This document shows positions 46,001 through 53,292 of a stretch of 64,000 nt of DNA, one piece after another; within the stretch, counting starts at the first letter, position 1; the number at the start of each line of letters is the position of its first letter. Both the position numbers and the translations under genes were made by a program. Source of the stretch: Streptomyces sp. AJS327 (lineage in GTDB: Bacteria; Actinomycetota; Actinomycetes; Streptomycetales; Streptomycetaceae); the NCBI RefSeq assembly GCF_013450295.1, contig NZ_SKBR01000001.1, forward strand, positions 1,058,001 to 1,122,000, given 5' to 3'. The notes below the pieces were generated by a model that was not told the DNA's origin, did no database searches, and saw only the letters and a list, made by a program, of their open reading frames with translations.

Positions 46001-47886
46001 CCGCCCAGTTCTGCAACAGCCGCACCATCGATCGGACACTCGACGAACTGGAGCGCTTCCACGTCCCGGCGTGGCAGAGCACTACCGAATGCCCGTGGCT
46101 GGCAGGCGAGTTGATTCTGGTTCTGGACGAGGAGTGTCAGACCCGGCTGGCAGGCTTCGACGTCCGCTACAGCCGCGCCGACGGGCTCCTGGTGGGGCCC
46201 TTCGAGTCGCCCCCGACACAGGAAGTGGAGTCCATGCGGCGGTCGTTCGACCTCATCACCCGACCCTGGCTGACGGCGTTGCGCACCGACGGGGAGTTCA
46301 CGGAGCTGTCGCTGACGGAGGTCTTCGCCCGGGCCGGGGAGATACGGCGGCTGGTCGGTGACCTGCCGACGCAGGAACTAGCCCTGCTCCGTCTGTTGTT
46401 GGCGATCCTGCACGACGCGGTGGACGGGCCGGTCGACCAGGAGGACTGGGAGCGGCTGTGGCAGGCGAAGGACCCGTTCGGGGGTGTGCCGGAGTATCTG
46501 GAGCGCCACCGGGAGCGTTTCGACCTGCTCCACCCTGAGCAGCCGTTCTTCCAGGTGGCCGGGTTGCACACGGCGAAGCACGAGGTGTCGCCGCTGAACC
46601 GGATCGTGGCCGACGTCCCGAGCGGCGAGGCGTTCTTCTCGATGCGCCGACCCGGGGCCGACCGTCTGGGGCTGGCGGAGGCGGCCCGTTGGGTGGTGCA
46701 CGCCCACGCGTTCGACGTGTCAGGCATCAAGTCCGGGATGGTGGACGACAGTCGGGTCAAGAGCGGGAAGGTCTATCCGCAGGGGGTCGGCTGGACCGGC
46801 AACCTCGGCGGCGTCTTCGCCGAGGGCGACACGCTCCGTGACACCCTCCTGCTGAACCTCATCCCCTACGAGGTGGACATCCTGCGCCCGGGGCGTGGCG
46901 CGCTGGACCGTCCGATCTGGCGTCGTCAGCAGCCCGGGCCGGGCGCGGTCGACCTGGACGAGGAACCGGAGACCGCGCGACCCACCGGGCCACGTGACCT
47001 GTACACCTGGCAGTCCCGGAGGATGCTGCTCCACACCGAGGGCGAGGAGGTCACCGGCGTCGTCCTCGGATACGGCGACCCACTCACGGCGCACAACCGC
47101 TGGGACCTGGAGCCCATGACCGGCTGGCGGCGGAGCCCCGCCCAGGAGCGGAAACACGGTCTGAAGGCAGTCCACATGCCGCTCCAGCATGACCCGAGTC
47201 GGGCCGCCTGGTGGGGACTTGAGGCAGTGCTTCCCCACCTGGCGACCGGTGCCGACAGCGGCCGGGACGTCCCCGAGCGGCGGACCTCCGGAGTGGTGCG
47301 GTGGCTGGCGATGCTGGCCAACGAGGGCGAACTGCCCGCGCACACGCTGCTGCGCACCCGCGCGATCGGCGCGGTGTACGGCACCCAGCAGTCCGTGGTG
47401 GACGAGGTGGTGGACGACGAGATCCCCCTCCCCGTCATCCTCCTGCACGAGGAGTACCCGCAGTACGGCACCCTGGCGCTGGACGCGGTCCGGGAGTCCG
47501 AGCAAGGTGTGCGCGCGTTGGGACAGTTGGCGGGCAACCTGGCTCGCGCCGCCGGTTCCGACCCGGCCGCCCCGAGTACCGCGGCGCGCGACCGGGGCTA
47601 CGGCGCCCTGGACGGACCGTACCGGCGCTGGCTCGCCGGCCTCGCCGCCGTCCCCTCCCCGGAGCGGGCCCGGGACGAATGGCGGCGCACCGCCCGGCGG
47701 ATCCTCACCGACCTGGGTCGCGAACTACTCGACACGGCGGGAGACTCGGCGGAGACGGGACGGCTCGTCGAGCATCAGAAGACGAAGCGCTGGGTGGACG
47801 CGGCCCGCGCTGAACTGTGGTTCCTGCGCGACCTCAACGGAACGCTGCCCCGGCCCGGTTCGCGCTTCGCCACCGACCCCGCCTGA
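43033..47886 (+). CDS. cas3-cse1: Cas3-Cse1 (CasA) fusion, nuclease-helicase joined to the Cascade large subunit
   Basis: 1617 residues. Cas3 part (1 to about 1060): HD nuclease with AGAHDVGK and GGHHGTPP; Walker A APMGEGKTE (near 327); DEVH (near 484); LLSATLP (near 514); SQVVEQSLDVDFD (near 761); QRMGRLHRH (near 786). All catalytic motifs are intact. An unusual low-complexity insert (about 535-645) between the helicase lobes contains four PPDAT repeats. Cse1 part (about 1068-1617): SFDLITRPWL start, then QPFFQVAGL, GGVFAEGDTLRDTLLLNLIPY and an intact C-terminal helical bundle. Cse1 recognises the PAM and recruits Cas3, so fusion delivers the nuclease with Cascade. ATG 46234, with AGGAAG upstream, could start free Cse1. 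Confidence 0.95.
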   Translation: MSNGPMHQGDGERGSPFARLSAPARRAWGKHDRRTDGWLPLWRHMADSAAVAGRLWDEWLPENVRALLGEGLPGGVADGRQLVRFLAGAHDVGKCTPAFACQVDTLADRMRDRGLEMPYRREFGQDRRMAPHGLASQLLLEEWLFERFGWRHRVAGQLAVVLGGHHGTPPSQEQIHALRVRARLLRTPGRSERVWREAQFELLDECARVSGTNERFPEWSSARIPQTAQVLLSAVVIVSDWIASSAELFPYEPESGFGGFDEARRLTAAWTGLDLPPPWVPSEPAGSVEELFAERFALPHGARVRPVQAEAVRMARELDTGGMLVIEAPMGEGKTEAGFAAAEILAARSGAGGVLVALPTRATGDAMFPRLLSWLERLPSVGPTSVTLAHAKAALNEVWAGLLEVGRRRIAAVESDGATRIQRARDARRDNPAELQAHQWLRGRKKSLLSSFAVGTIDQVLFAGLKSRHLALRHLALAGKVVVVDEVHAYDTYMNTYLDRVLGWLAAYRVPVVLLSATLPEGRRRELLAAYANGGVTTLGSPSASVSPPDSASLSAPETDSGTDSAPRCPAGRPHAQAAEVSEGHPPDATPPDATPPDATPPDATPAGVSSDAIPVGEVVSPAAPDPDGGVATGAGVTGTVYPLITAVAPGGPVRTASPEAAAGRRTEIVLERLADGLPVLADRLERELRDGGCALVVRNTVARVLDTARVLRERFGDGAVTVAHSRFVAADRARNDAELRERFGPDSETRPAGPHVVVASQVVEQSLDVDFDLLVTDLAPVDLALQRMGRLHRHPRPRPTPLRRARCLVTGVDWRTDPPRLARGSIAVYRAHHLLRALAVLGPHLDGAPLVLPKHISPLVQEAYGKTPVGPESWAPVLDKAASAERDAVAEQRERAEPFRLGPVRPAGRPIVGWLYGAVGDTDESRTGRAQVRDTRENLEVLLVQRCRDGRLRTLSWLEGGRGGLSLPEHMPPPRWAAEAVAASALTLPAQFCNSRTIDRTLDELERFHVPAWQSTTECPWLAGELILVLDEECQTRLAGFDVRYSRADGLLVGPFESPPTQEVESMRRSFDLITRPWLTALRTDGEFTELSLTEVFARAGEIRRLVGDLPTQELALLRLLLAILHDAVDGPVDQEDWERLWQAKDPFGGVPEYLERHRERFDLLHPEQPFFQVAGLHTAKHEVSPLNRIVADVPSGEAFFSMRRPGADRLGLAEAARWVVHAHAFDVSGIKSGMVDDSRVKSGKVYPQGVGWTGNLGGVFAEGDTLRDTLLLNLIPYEVDILRPGRGALDRPIWRRQQPGPGAVDLDEEPETARPTGPRDLYTWQSRRMLLHTEGEEVTGVVLGYGDPLTAHNRWDLEPMTGWRRSPAQERKHGLKAVHMPLQHDPSRAAWWGLEAVLPHLATGADSGRDVPERRTSGVVRWLAMLANEGELPAHTLLRTRAIGAVYGTQQSVVDEVVDDEIPLPVILLHEEYPQYGTLALDAVRESEQGVRALGQLAGNLARAAGSDPAAPSTAARDRGYGALDGPYRRWLAGLAAVPSPERARDEWRRTARRILTDLGRELLDTAGDSAETGRLVEHQKTKRWVDAARAELWFLRDLNGTLPRPGSRFATDPA
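44788..44847 (+). repeat. Four tandem 15-bp repeats inside cas3-cse1
   Basis: CCGCCGGACGCGACG is repeated four times in frame (last base changed in the fourth copy), encoding PPDAT repeats at about residues 586-605 in the insert between the helicase lobes. Confidence 0.9.
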
Positions 47887-47976
47887 CCCGCCCGTGACCC
47901 CGCCTGACCCGCCCGTCCGCCACCGTCTCCCGCGTCCGGACACGTCCGAACCCACCCATTCAACGGAGCCACCCGC

Positions 47977-48942
47977 ATGACCAGTCCATCCTCATCCGGG
48001 GCGGACGCCCAGTCCGAGCAGAACTCCCGGCGTCTCCCGCGCAGTCCCGCGGCGCTCGCCACCGCCCGCTGCGTCGTTCAGCTCCAGCGCACCTACCAGG
48101 CCGACGACCCGCACGCCGTCGCCGAACTCGCGCGTATCCGCCGAGGGGTGGGCCGCCGCGTGCACGAGGATCCCGGTCTGTGGGCGCAGGCCGGGCTGGA
48201 AGAACTCCCCGACGTCTACCGGGACTACGCCGATGTCCTCGGCTCGACGCGAACCGTCCCCGGCACCTGGAAGGCGAGCTCGGCGTTGTTCGCCGAGGAG
48301 GCGGTGCACCTCGCCGTCACGCTCTGGGCGCTGCACCAGCAGTCGTCCCGTAGCGCCGGAATGCACCAGAAGGGATGGACACTGGGCCGGTCGGTACGCG
48401 CGCTGATGGCCCCCCAACGGGGGGACGATGACGGGGAGTCCACGGCGACCGGGGACGGACGGACCAAGCCAGGCCGGGGCGGACGGCGGAAGAGCAAGGG
48501 GGACAAGGACTTCACGGAGGGCAGGGCAGAACGGGAGGCCCGGCACCCCGCCCGCAAACGCCTGGTCCGGCTGGGCTCGTCCACCTCCTTCGACGCGCTG
48601 GCCGTTCGCCTGCGCGACATCGTGGTGCTGCTGCGCAACGACCGTGTGCCGCTGGACTACGTGCGCCTCGCCGACCAGTTGCACCGCTGGCAGATGACCG
48701 GGGAGCGGAACGTCGTCAGCCGTGAGTGGGGCCGCGAGTTCCACCTCGCCGCCTACCGCCCCACGGCCGAGCAGCGCCCGGACAGCGGTGCGGTGCCGCC
48801 CGAGGGGGCCACCGACCCCTCCGCTCCCACCATCCCCGCACCACGCGACATCGACCACGAGTACGCCGACGACCAGTACGAGGACGACGAGTTCGTTGGC
48901 TACGGGTACGACGGCGCGGGAGAAGACGACACCGGCGAGTGA
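47977..48942 (+). CDS. cse2: Cse2 (CasB), Cascade small subunit, with extended C-terminus
   Basis: 321 residues, versus about 160-230 for typical Cse2. The core (about 25-255) has RGVGRRVHEDPGLWAQ, EEAVHLAVTLWALHQQS, GWTLGRSVRAL and FDALAVRLRDIVVLLRNDRVPLDY-type helices, all conserved in the family, which binds the displaced DNA strand and stabilises the R-loop. A basic insert of ~45 residues (KPGRGGRRKSKGDKDF) splits the helices. The last ~50 residues are acidic and Tyr-rich (EYADDQYEDDEFVGYGYDG). The gap to cas3-cse1 is 90 bases; GGAG precedes ATG 47977. Confidence 0.9.
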   Translation: MTSPSSSGADAQSEQNSRRLPRSPAALATARCVVQLQRTYQADDPHAVAELARIRRGVGRRVHEDPGLWAQAGLEELPDVYRDYADVLGSTRTVPGTWKASSALFAEEAVHLAVTLWALHQQSSRSAGMHQKGWTLGRSVRALMAPQRGDDDGESTATGDGRTKPGRGGRRKSKGDKDFTEGRAEREARHPARKRLVRLGSSTSFDALAVRLRDIVVLLRNDRVPLDYVRLADQLHRWQMTGERNVVSREWGREFHLAAYRPTAEQRPDSGAVPPEGATDPSAPTIPAPRDIDHEYADDQYEDDEFVGYGYDGAGEDDTGE

Positions 48943-49086
48943 CACTCGCCACGTCGCACGGTGGGGTGGGGGACGTTCGACCGTGGGTCCCTGCCCACCG
49001 TGAGGACGCGACCAACGCGCCGTCCAGACCGGTCTGTTCCGACGTGCTCCGCTTCACCCACACCCCTATCGAGGAATCGAGCTGTG

Positions 49087-50328
49087 ATGACACGAACCAT
49101 CCTGGACATCCACGTCCTTCAGACGGTCCCGCCGAGCAATCTCAACCGGGACGACACCGGCATGCCCAAGACGGCCGTTTACGGCGGTGTGCGGCGGGCC
49201 AGGGTCTCCAGCCAGGCGTGGAAGCGCGCCACCCGCCTCGGCTTCAACGAGACACTCCCACCATCCGAACTCGGCGTCCGTACCCGGAAGGTGGCCGAGC
49301 TGCTGGGAGAGCGCATCACCGAGCGTGCTCCCGCGCTGAGGCCGGTAGCGGTGGAACTCGCCGCCGAGACCCTGCGTACCGCGACCGGCACGAAGATCGA
49401 GGTTCCTCCGCGCAGGCAGAAGAAGGACGTGGAGGAGGGCGCCCAGGAGCCCGCACCGGAGTCCAGTTACCTGCTGTTTCTCAGCGCCCTCCAGCTCGAC
49501 GCGCTCGCGGCACTCGCGACGGAGGGTGCGGGGACCGAAGGCGCCGGAGCCGAGAGTGTCGAGGCCCTGAAGAAGTTCCTTAAGACGAAGGAGAACCGTT
49601 CGCGCGTCAAGGAGGCCGTCGACACGCGACACTCCGTGGACATCGCGTTGTTCGGCCGGATGGTCGCGGACTCCGCCGACCTCACGGTGGACGCCGCCGT
49701 ACAGGTGGCCCACGCCCTCGGCGTCCACGGCAGCGAGATCGAGTCTGACTACTTCACCGCCGTGGACGACCGCAGCAAGGCAGCCGAGGAGTCCGGAGCG
49801 GGAATGATCGGCACCGTCGACTTCAACTCCGCCACCCTGTACCGCTACGCGGCCCTGGATGTGAACCAGCTCCGGCAGAACCTGGGCGGCCTCAAGAACA
49901 AGGGCGCCGAGGAACCGACTCAGCGTGCGGTCGTCGCCTTCCTGGAGAACTTCCTTCTGTCGCTGCCCAACGGGAAGTCCAACTCATTCGCCCACCAGAC
50001 CGTTCCGGCCGCCGCGGTGGTGAAACTCCGCTCGCGCCGCCCCGTCAGTTTCGTCGGCGCCTTCGAGGAGCCCGTGCCCCGGGGCGAGAACGGCGGCTAC
50101 ATGCAGAACAGTTGCGAACGCCTCGCCAAGCACGCCTCGGACCTCGAACACCAACTCGGCCTCGCGGACGCCGAACACAGCTGGGTCCTGCGTTTCGGAG
50201 ACGAAACCTCCGCACTCTCCGCCCTCGGTACCCAGCTCCCCCTGGACGAGCTGCTGACAGCGGTCGGCTCGACGATGACGGAACGGCTGGCGGCGGGCAC
50301 CAACACCGCTGTGGAGCAAACGCGATGA
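49087..50328 (+). CDS. cas7: Cas7 (Cse4/CasC), Cascade backbone subunit
   Basis: 413 residues. Family blocks include ILDIHVLQTVPPSNLNRDD and GGVRRARVSSQAWKRATR at the N-terminus, RHSVDIALFGRMVAD, GTVDFNSATLYRYAALD and KSNSFAHQTVPAAAVVKLR near the C-terminus. Six copies coat the crRNA spacer in Cascade. ATG 49087 is preceded by GAGGAA; GTG 49084 in the same frame is an alternative. Its stop overlaps the cas5 start as ATGA. Confidence 0.95.
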   Translation: MTRTILDIHVLQTVPPSNLNRDDTGMPKTAVYGGVRRARVSSQAWKRATRLGFNETLPPSELGVRTRKVAELLGERITERAPALRPVAVELAAETLRTATGTKIEVPPRRQKKDVEEGAQEPAPESSYLLFLSALQLDALAALATEGAGTEGAGAESVEALKKFLKTKENRSRVKEAVDTRHSVDIALFGRMVADSADLTVDAAVQVAHALGVHGSEIESDYFTAVDDRSKAAEESGAGMIGTVDFNSATLYRYAALDVNQLRQNLGGLKNKGAEEPTQRAVVAFLENFLLSLPNGKSNSFAHQTVPAAAVVKLRSRRPVSFVGAFEEPVPRGENGGYMQNSCERLAKHASDLEHQLGLADAEHSWVLRFGDETSALSALGTQLPLDELLTAVGSTMTERLAAGTNTAVEQTR

Positions 50329-51077
50329 GCGTGCTGCTCCTGCGGCTCTCCGGACCCCTCCAGTCCTGGGGCTCCGCCTCCCGCTTCGCCCGCCGCGCCA
50401 CCCAGCAGGTGCCCACCAAGAGCGGAGTGCTCGGTCTACTCGCGGCCGCACAGGGTCGGGACCGTGAGCACGACCTCACGGACCTGGCCCGACTGGAGTT
50501 CGGGGTCCGCGTCGACCAACCAGGCACTCGCGTACGGGACTTCCAGACCGCGCGGCACCTGGACACCGGCAAGGCCATGCCGATCTCCGAGCGCTACTAC
50601 CTGGCCGACGCGGTGTTCGTCGCGGGCGTCAGAGGCGAACTCCCCCTGATCCAGGCGCTGTACGAGGCTCTACACGACCCGGTGTTCCTGCCCTTCCTCG
50701 GTCGACGCTCCTGCCCGCCGTCCCGGCCCCTCACCATGGGCCCACCGATCGACACCAGGCTGGAAGGGGCGCTGCGCCAGGCGGAGTGGCAGGCCGCGCC
50801 CTGGTACCGCGAGGGCTTTCGGGACGCCACCAGAACGCGGCGGGCCGTCGTGGGCACTCCCGACACCCTGGAACTCCTCCTGGACTGCCCACCCGCCGAG
50901 CGTCCCGACGTCACCGCCCACGACCTGCCCGTCAGCTTCTCGCCCACGCACCGGCGATACGCGCCACGTCCCATCCGCACCCTCGACGTACCCGTCCCCG
51001 GACGGGCCGGGGCGGCGGACCCCGTACCCCATGACCCCACCCCCCACCTCCGCCCGCTCACGCCGAGGACCGACTGA
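50325..51077 (+). CDS. cas5: Cas5 (CasD), crRNA 5'-handle-binding Cascade subunit
   Basis: 250 residues. Typical N-terminus VLLLRLSGPLQSWGSASRFARR and TKSGVLGLLAAAQGR, then ISERYYLADAVFVAGV and FLGRRSCPPSRPL. It holds the 8-base 5' handle of the crRNA. Translational coupling with cas7 (4-base overlap) and with cas6e (1-base overlap). Confidence 0.95.
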   Translation: MSVLLLRLSGPLQSWGSASRFARRATQQVPTKSGVLGLLAAAQGRDREHDLTDLARLEFGVRVDQPGTRVRDFQTARHLDTGKAMPISERYYLADAVFVAGVRGELPLIQALYEALHDPVFLPFLGRRSCPPSRPLTMGPPIDTRLEGALRQAEWQAAPWYREGFRDATRTRRAVVGTPDTLELLLDCPPAERPDVTAHDLPVSFSPTHRRYAPRPIRTLDVPVPGRAGAADPVPHDPTPHLRPLTPRTD

Positions 51078-51793
51078 TGTACCTGACCCGCTTCCGCGCC
51101 AACATCGCGCGAGCCGACGCCCGGAGGCTGTTCGGCTCCCCGCATCTGCTGCACGGCGCGGTCAGCATGTCCTTCCCGCGCCCACCGGGGCGGGACGGGG
51201 CGGGCCCCCGTGTGCTGTGGCGACTCGACCACGACGCATCCCACCAGACCTCACTGTTCATCGTCAGCCCCGACCGCCCCGACCTCACCCACCTTGTGGA
51301 GCAGGCAGGTTGGCCCGCCTCGGACGTCCCCGGCTGGGACACCTACGACTACGGGGCGTTCCTCGGCGGCCTCAACCAGGGCGACGTCTGGGGCTTCCGG
51401 CTCACCGCCAACCCCGTGCACCACGTCCGTCTCCCTGGCCAGCCGGAAGGCGCACGCACCAAGCGCCTCGCCCACCGCACCCCGAAACACCAGACGACGT
51501 GGCTGCTTGAGCGGCAGCAGAGTGCGGGCTTCGAGGTGCTACCGAAGCCCCCCGAACGGCAGTTGGCCCAGGAGGGTGACGAGCACCAACTCGCCGTCCG
51601 CGACTACCGCCCCCTGCGCTTCCGCAGACAACCCCGGGAGCAACGCGCGGAGGACGTCCGCATCACCCGCGTCACCTTCGACGGACGGCTGCGGATCACC
51701 GACCCCGAACTCCTCCGGCGCACCCTCACCCACGGACTCGGCAAGGCCAAGGCATACGGCTGTGGCCTCATGACCCTCGCTCCGGTGAGGTGA
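51077..51793 (+). CDS. cas6e: Cas6e (Cse3/CasE), crRNA-processing endoribonuclease
   Basis: 238 residues. The N-terminal ferredoxin-like domain contains RLFGSPHLLHGAVSMSFP with His residues near the expected catalytic site. The C-terminal Gly-rich loop LTHGLGKAKAYGCGLMTLAPV is the RAMP signature. It should cut each repeat at the 3' base of its hairpin, leaving ATGGACCC (or GTGGACCC) as 5' handle. Confidence 0.94.
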   Translation: MYLTRFRANIARADARRLFGSPHLLHGAVSMSFPRPPGRDGAGPRVLWRLDHDASHQTSLFIVSPDRPDLTHLVEQAGWPASDVPGWDTYDYGAFLGGLNQGDVWGFRLTANPVHHVRLPGQPEGARTKRLAHRTPKHQTTWLLERQQSAGFEVLPKPPERQLAQEGDEHQLAVRDYRPLRFRRQPREQRAEDVRITRVTFDGRLRITDPELLRRTLTHGLGKAKAYGCGLMTLAPVR

Positions 51794-51795
51794 CC

Positions 51796-52770
51796 ATGAG
51801 TGGTCTCGGCTCCCGAGGAGCCTCCTCCCCACGCCAACTCACCCGCGTCCAGGACCGGATGTCTTTCGTCTACCTCGAACGGTGCGTGGTGCACCGCCAG
51901 GACAACGCGATCACCGCCGAGGACACCGAGGGCGTCCGGCACATCCCCTCGGCCACCATCGGCACCCTGCTCCTCGGCCCCGGAACCCGCGTCACCCACC
52001 AGGCCATGTCCCTGTTGGGCGACTCCGGTGCGGGCGTCGTCTGGGTGGGCGAACACGGCGTGCGCTACTACGCGGGTGGCCGAGCCCTGACCCGTTCCTC
52101 AGCCCTCGTCGAAGCGCAGGCGACCGCCTGGGCCAACCGTCGCTCCCGCCTGGACGTAGCCCGGGCCATGTACGCCCTCCGCTTCCCTGACCTCGACGTT
52201 GCCCAGTTCACCCGCAAGGAGCTGATGGGCAAGGAGGGCGACCGGCTCCGGAGGTGTTACCGCGAAGAGTCCTCGCGTACCGGAGTCCCCTGGCGCACAA
52301 GGGAGTTCAACCGTGACGACTTCTCCGCCGGAGACGCCCCCAACCAGGCCGTCACCGCCGCCGCGCAGTGCATGTACGGGATCGCCCATGCCGTCGTCAT
52401 CGCCCTCGGCTGTTCCCCCGGACTCGGCTTCGTCCACGCCGGACACGAACGCTCCTTCGTCATGGACGTCGCGGACCTGTACAAGACCGATATCGGAATC
52501 CCCGCCGCCTTCGACGCCGCGGCCGAAGGCGAGGAGGAGGTGGCCAGCCGCACCCGCCGCGCCCTCCGTGACCGCATCAACACGACGGATCTCCTGGGGC
52601 GTTGTGTTCGCGACATCCAGGGCCTTCTCGCGCCCTACGCCACACGCGGCGGCAAGGGATCGCCTCATCCTGGCGGCCACCCGGAACACGACGACCAGGC
52701 CGCCCTCCAGTCCGACGGCGACGTGCGCCTCGCGAGCGGCCGAAACTACGGCGAGGAGATCGTCTGGTGA
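51796..52770 (+). CDS. cas1: Cas1, CRISPR adaptation integrase
   Basis: 324 residues. Type I-E Cas1 signatures: RMSFVYLERCVV, the active-site Glu in GKEGDRLRRCYREES, and His/Asp in GLGFVHAGHERSFVMDVADLYK. All three metal-binding residues appear intact. ATG 51796 lies two bases after the cas6e stop, with GAGGTG as a weak SD. The end overlaps the cas2 start. Confidence 0.95.
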   Translation: MSGLGSRGASSPRQLTRVQDRMSFVYLERCVVHRQDNAITAEDTEGVRHIPSATIGTLLLGPGTRVTHQAMSLLGDSGAGVVWVGEHGVRYYAGGRALTRSSALVEAQATAWANRRSRLDVARAMYALRFPDLDVAQFTRKELMGKEGDRLRRCYREESSRTGVPWRTREFNRDDFSAGDAPNQAVTAAAQCMYGIAHAVVIALGCSPGLGFVHAGHERSFVMDVADLYKTDIGIPAAFDAAAEGEEEVASRTRRALRDRINTTDLLGRCVRDIQGLLAPYATRGGKGSPHPGGHPEHDDQAALQSDGDVRLASGRNYGEEIVW

Positions 52771-53123
52771 CCGTCATCGTCCTCACCAACTGCCCCGCCG
52801 GGCTACGGGGATTCCTCACCCGCTGGCTGCTGGAGATCTCTCCCGGCGTCTTCCTCGGTTCACCCTCCACTCGGGTACGGCACGAACTCTGGGCGGAAGT
52901 ACGGGAGTACACCGGCCAGGGTCGAGCCCTGCTCGCCTACCAGACCAACACCGAACAGGGCTACGCCTTCGAAACCCACGACCACTCCTGGAAACCCACC
53001 GACCACGACGGGCTCACACTCATCCACCGCCCCAACGCCACAGCATCGACGCAGAGTTCAGCGACCTCGCCGCGCTCCGGCTGGAGCAAGGCCGCCAAAC
53101 GCCGCCGCTACGGCCGAAGATGA
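52767..53123 (+). CDS. cas2: Cas2, type I-E adaptation subunit
   Basis: 118 residues. It begins VTVIVLTNCPAGLRGFLTRW and contains LLEISPGVFLGSPSTRVRHEL and TEQGYAFETHDHSWKPTDHDGL-like beta strands of the CasE-type Cas2 group. The C-terminus is basic (KAAKRRRYGRR). With Cas1 it integrates new spacers. The GTG start overlaps the cas1 stop as GTGA. Array 2 follows about 170 bases downstream. Confidence 0.93.
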   Translation: MTVIVLTNCPAGLRGFLTRWLLEISPGVFLGSPSTRVRHELWAEVREYTGQGRALLAYQTNTEQGYAFETHDHSWKPTDHDGLTLIHRPNATASTQSSATSPRSGWSKAAKRRRYGRR

Positions 53124-53223
53124 CCACCCACTCCACGCCCACACTCCCATTCACGGTCCGGGGCCCCTCTGCGACCCCCACGACCCGGACGTCACACTGA
53201 TGACCTCATTGCGAAGGATGTCA

Positions 53224-53292
53224 AAAATGATCGATTCCCCAAAAGTGGAACCCCAGCGCCCCACCACGTGACAAACCCCCAGCTCAACTCCA
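53224..53292 (+). promoter_or_regulatory. Leader of CRISPR array 2
   Basis: Gap-free counterpart of the array 1 leader, AT-rich at its distal end (CAAAAATGATCGATT is nearby) and sharing AAAGTGG and CCCAGCTCA. It lies directly downstream of cas2. Confidence 0.8.
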
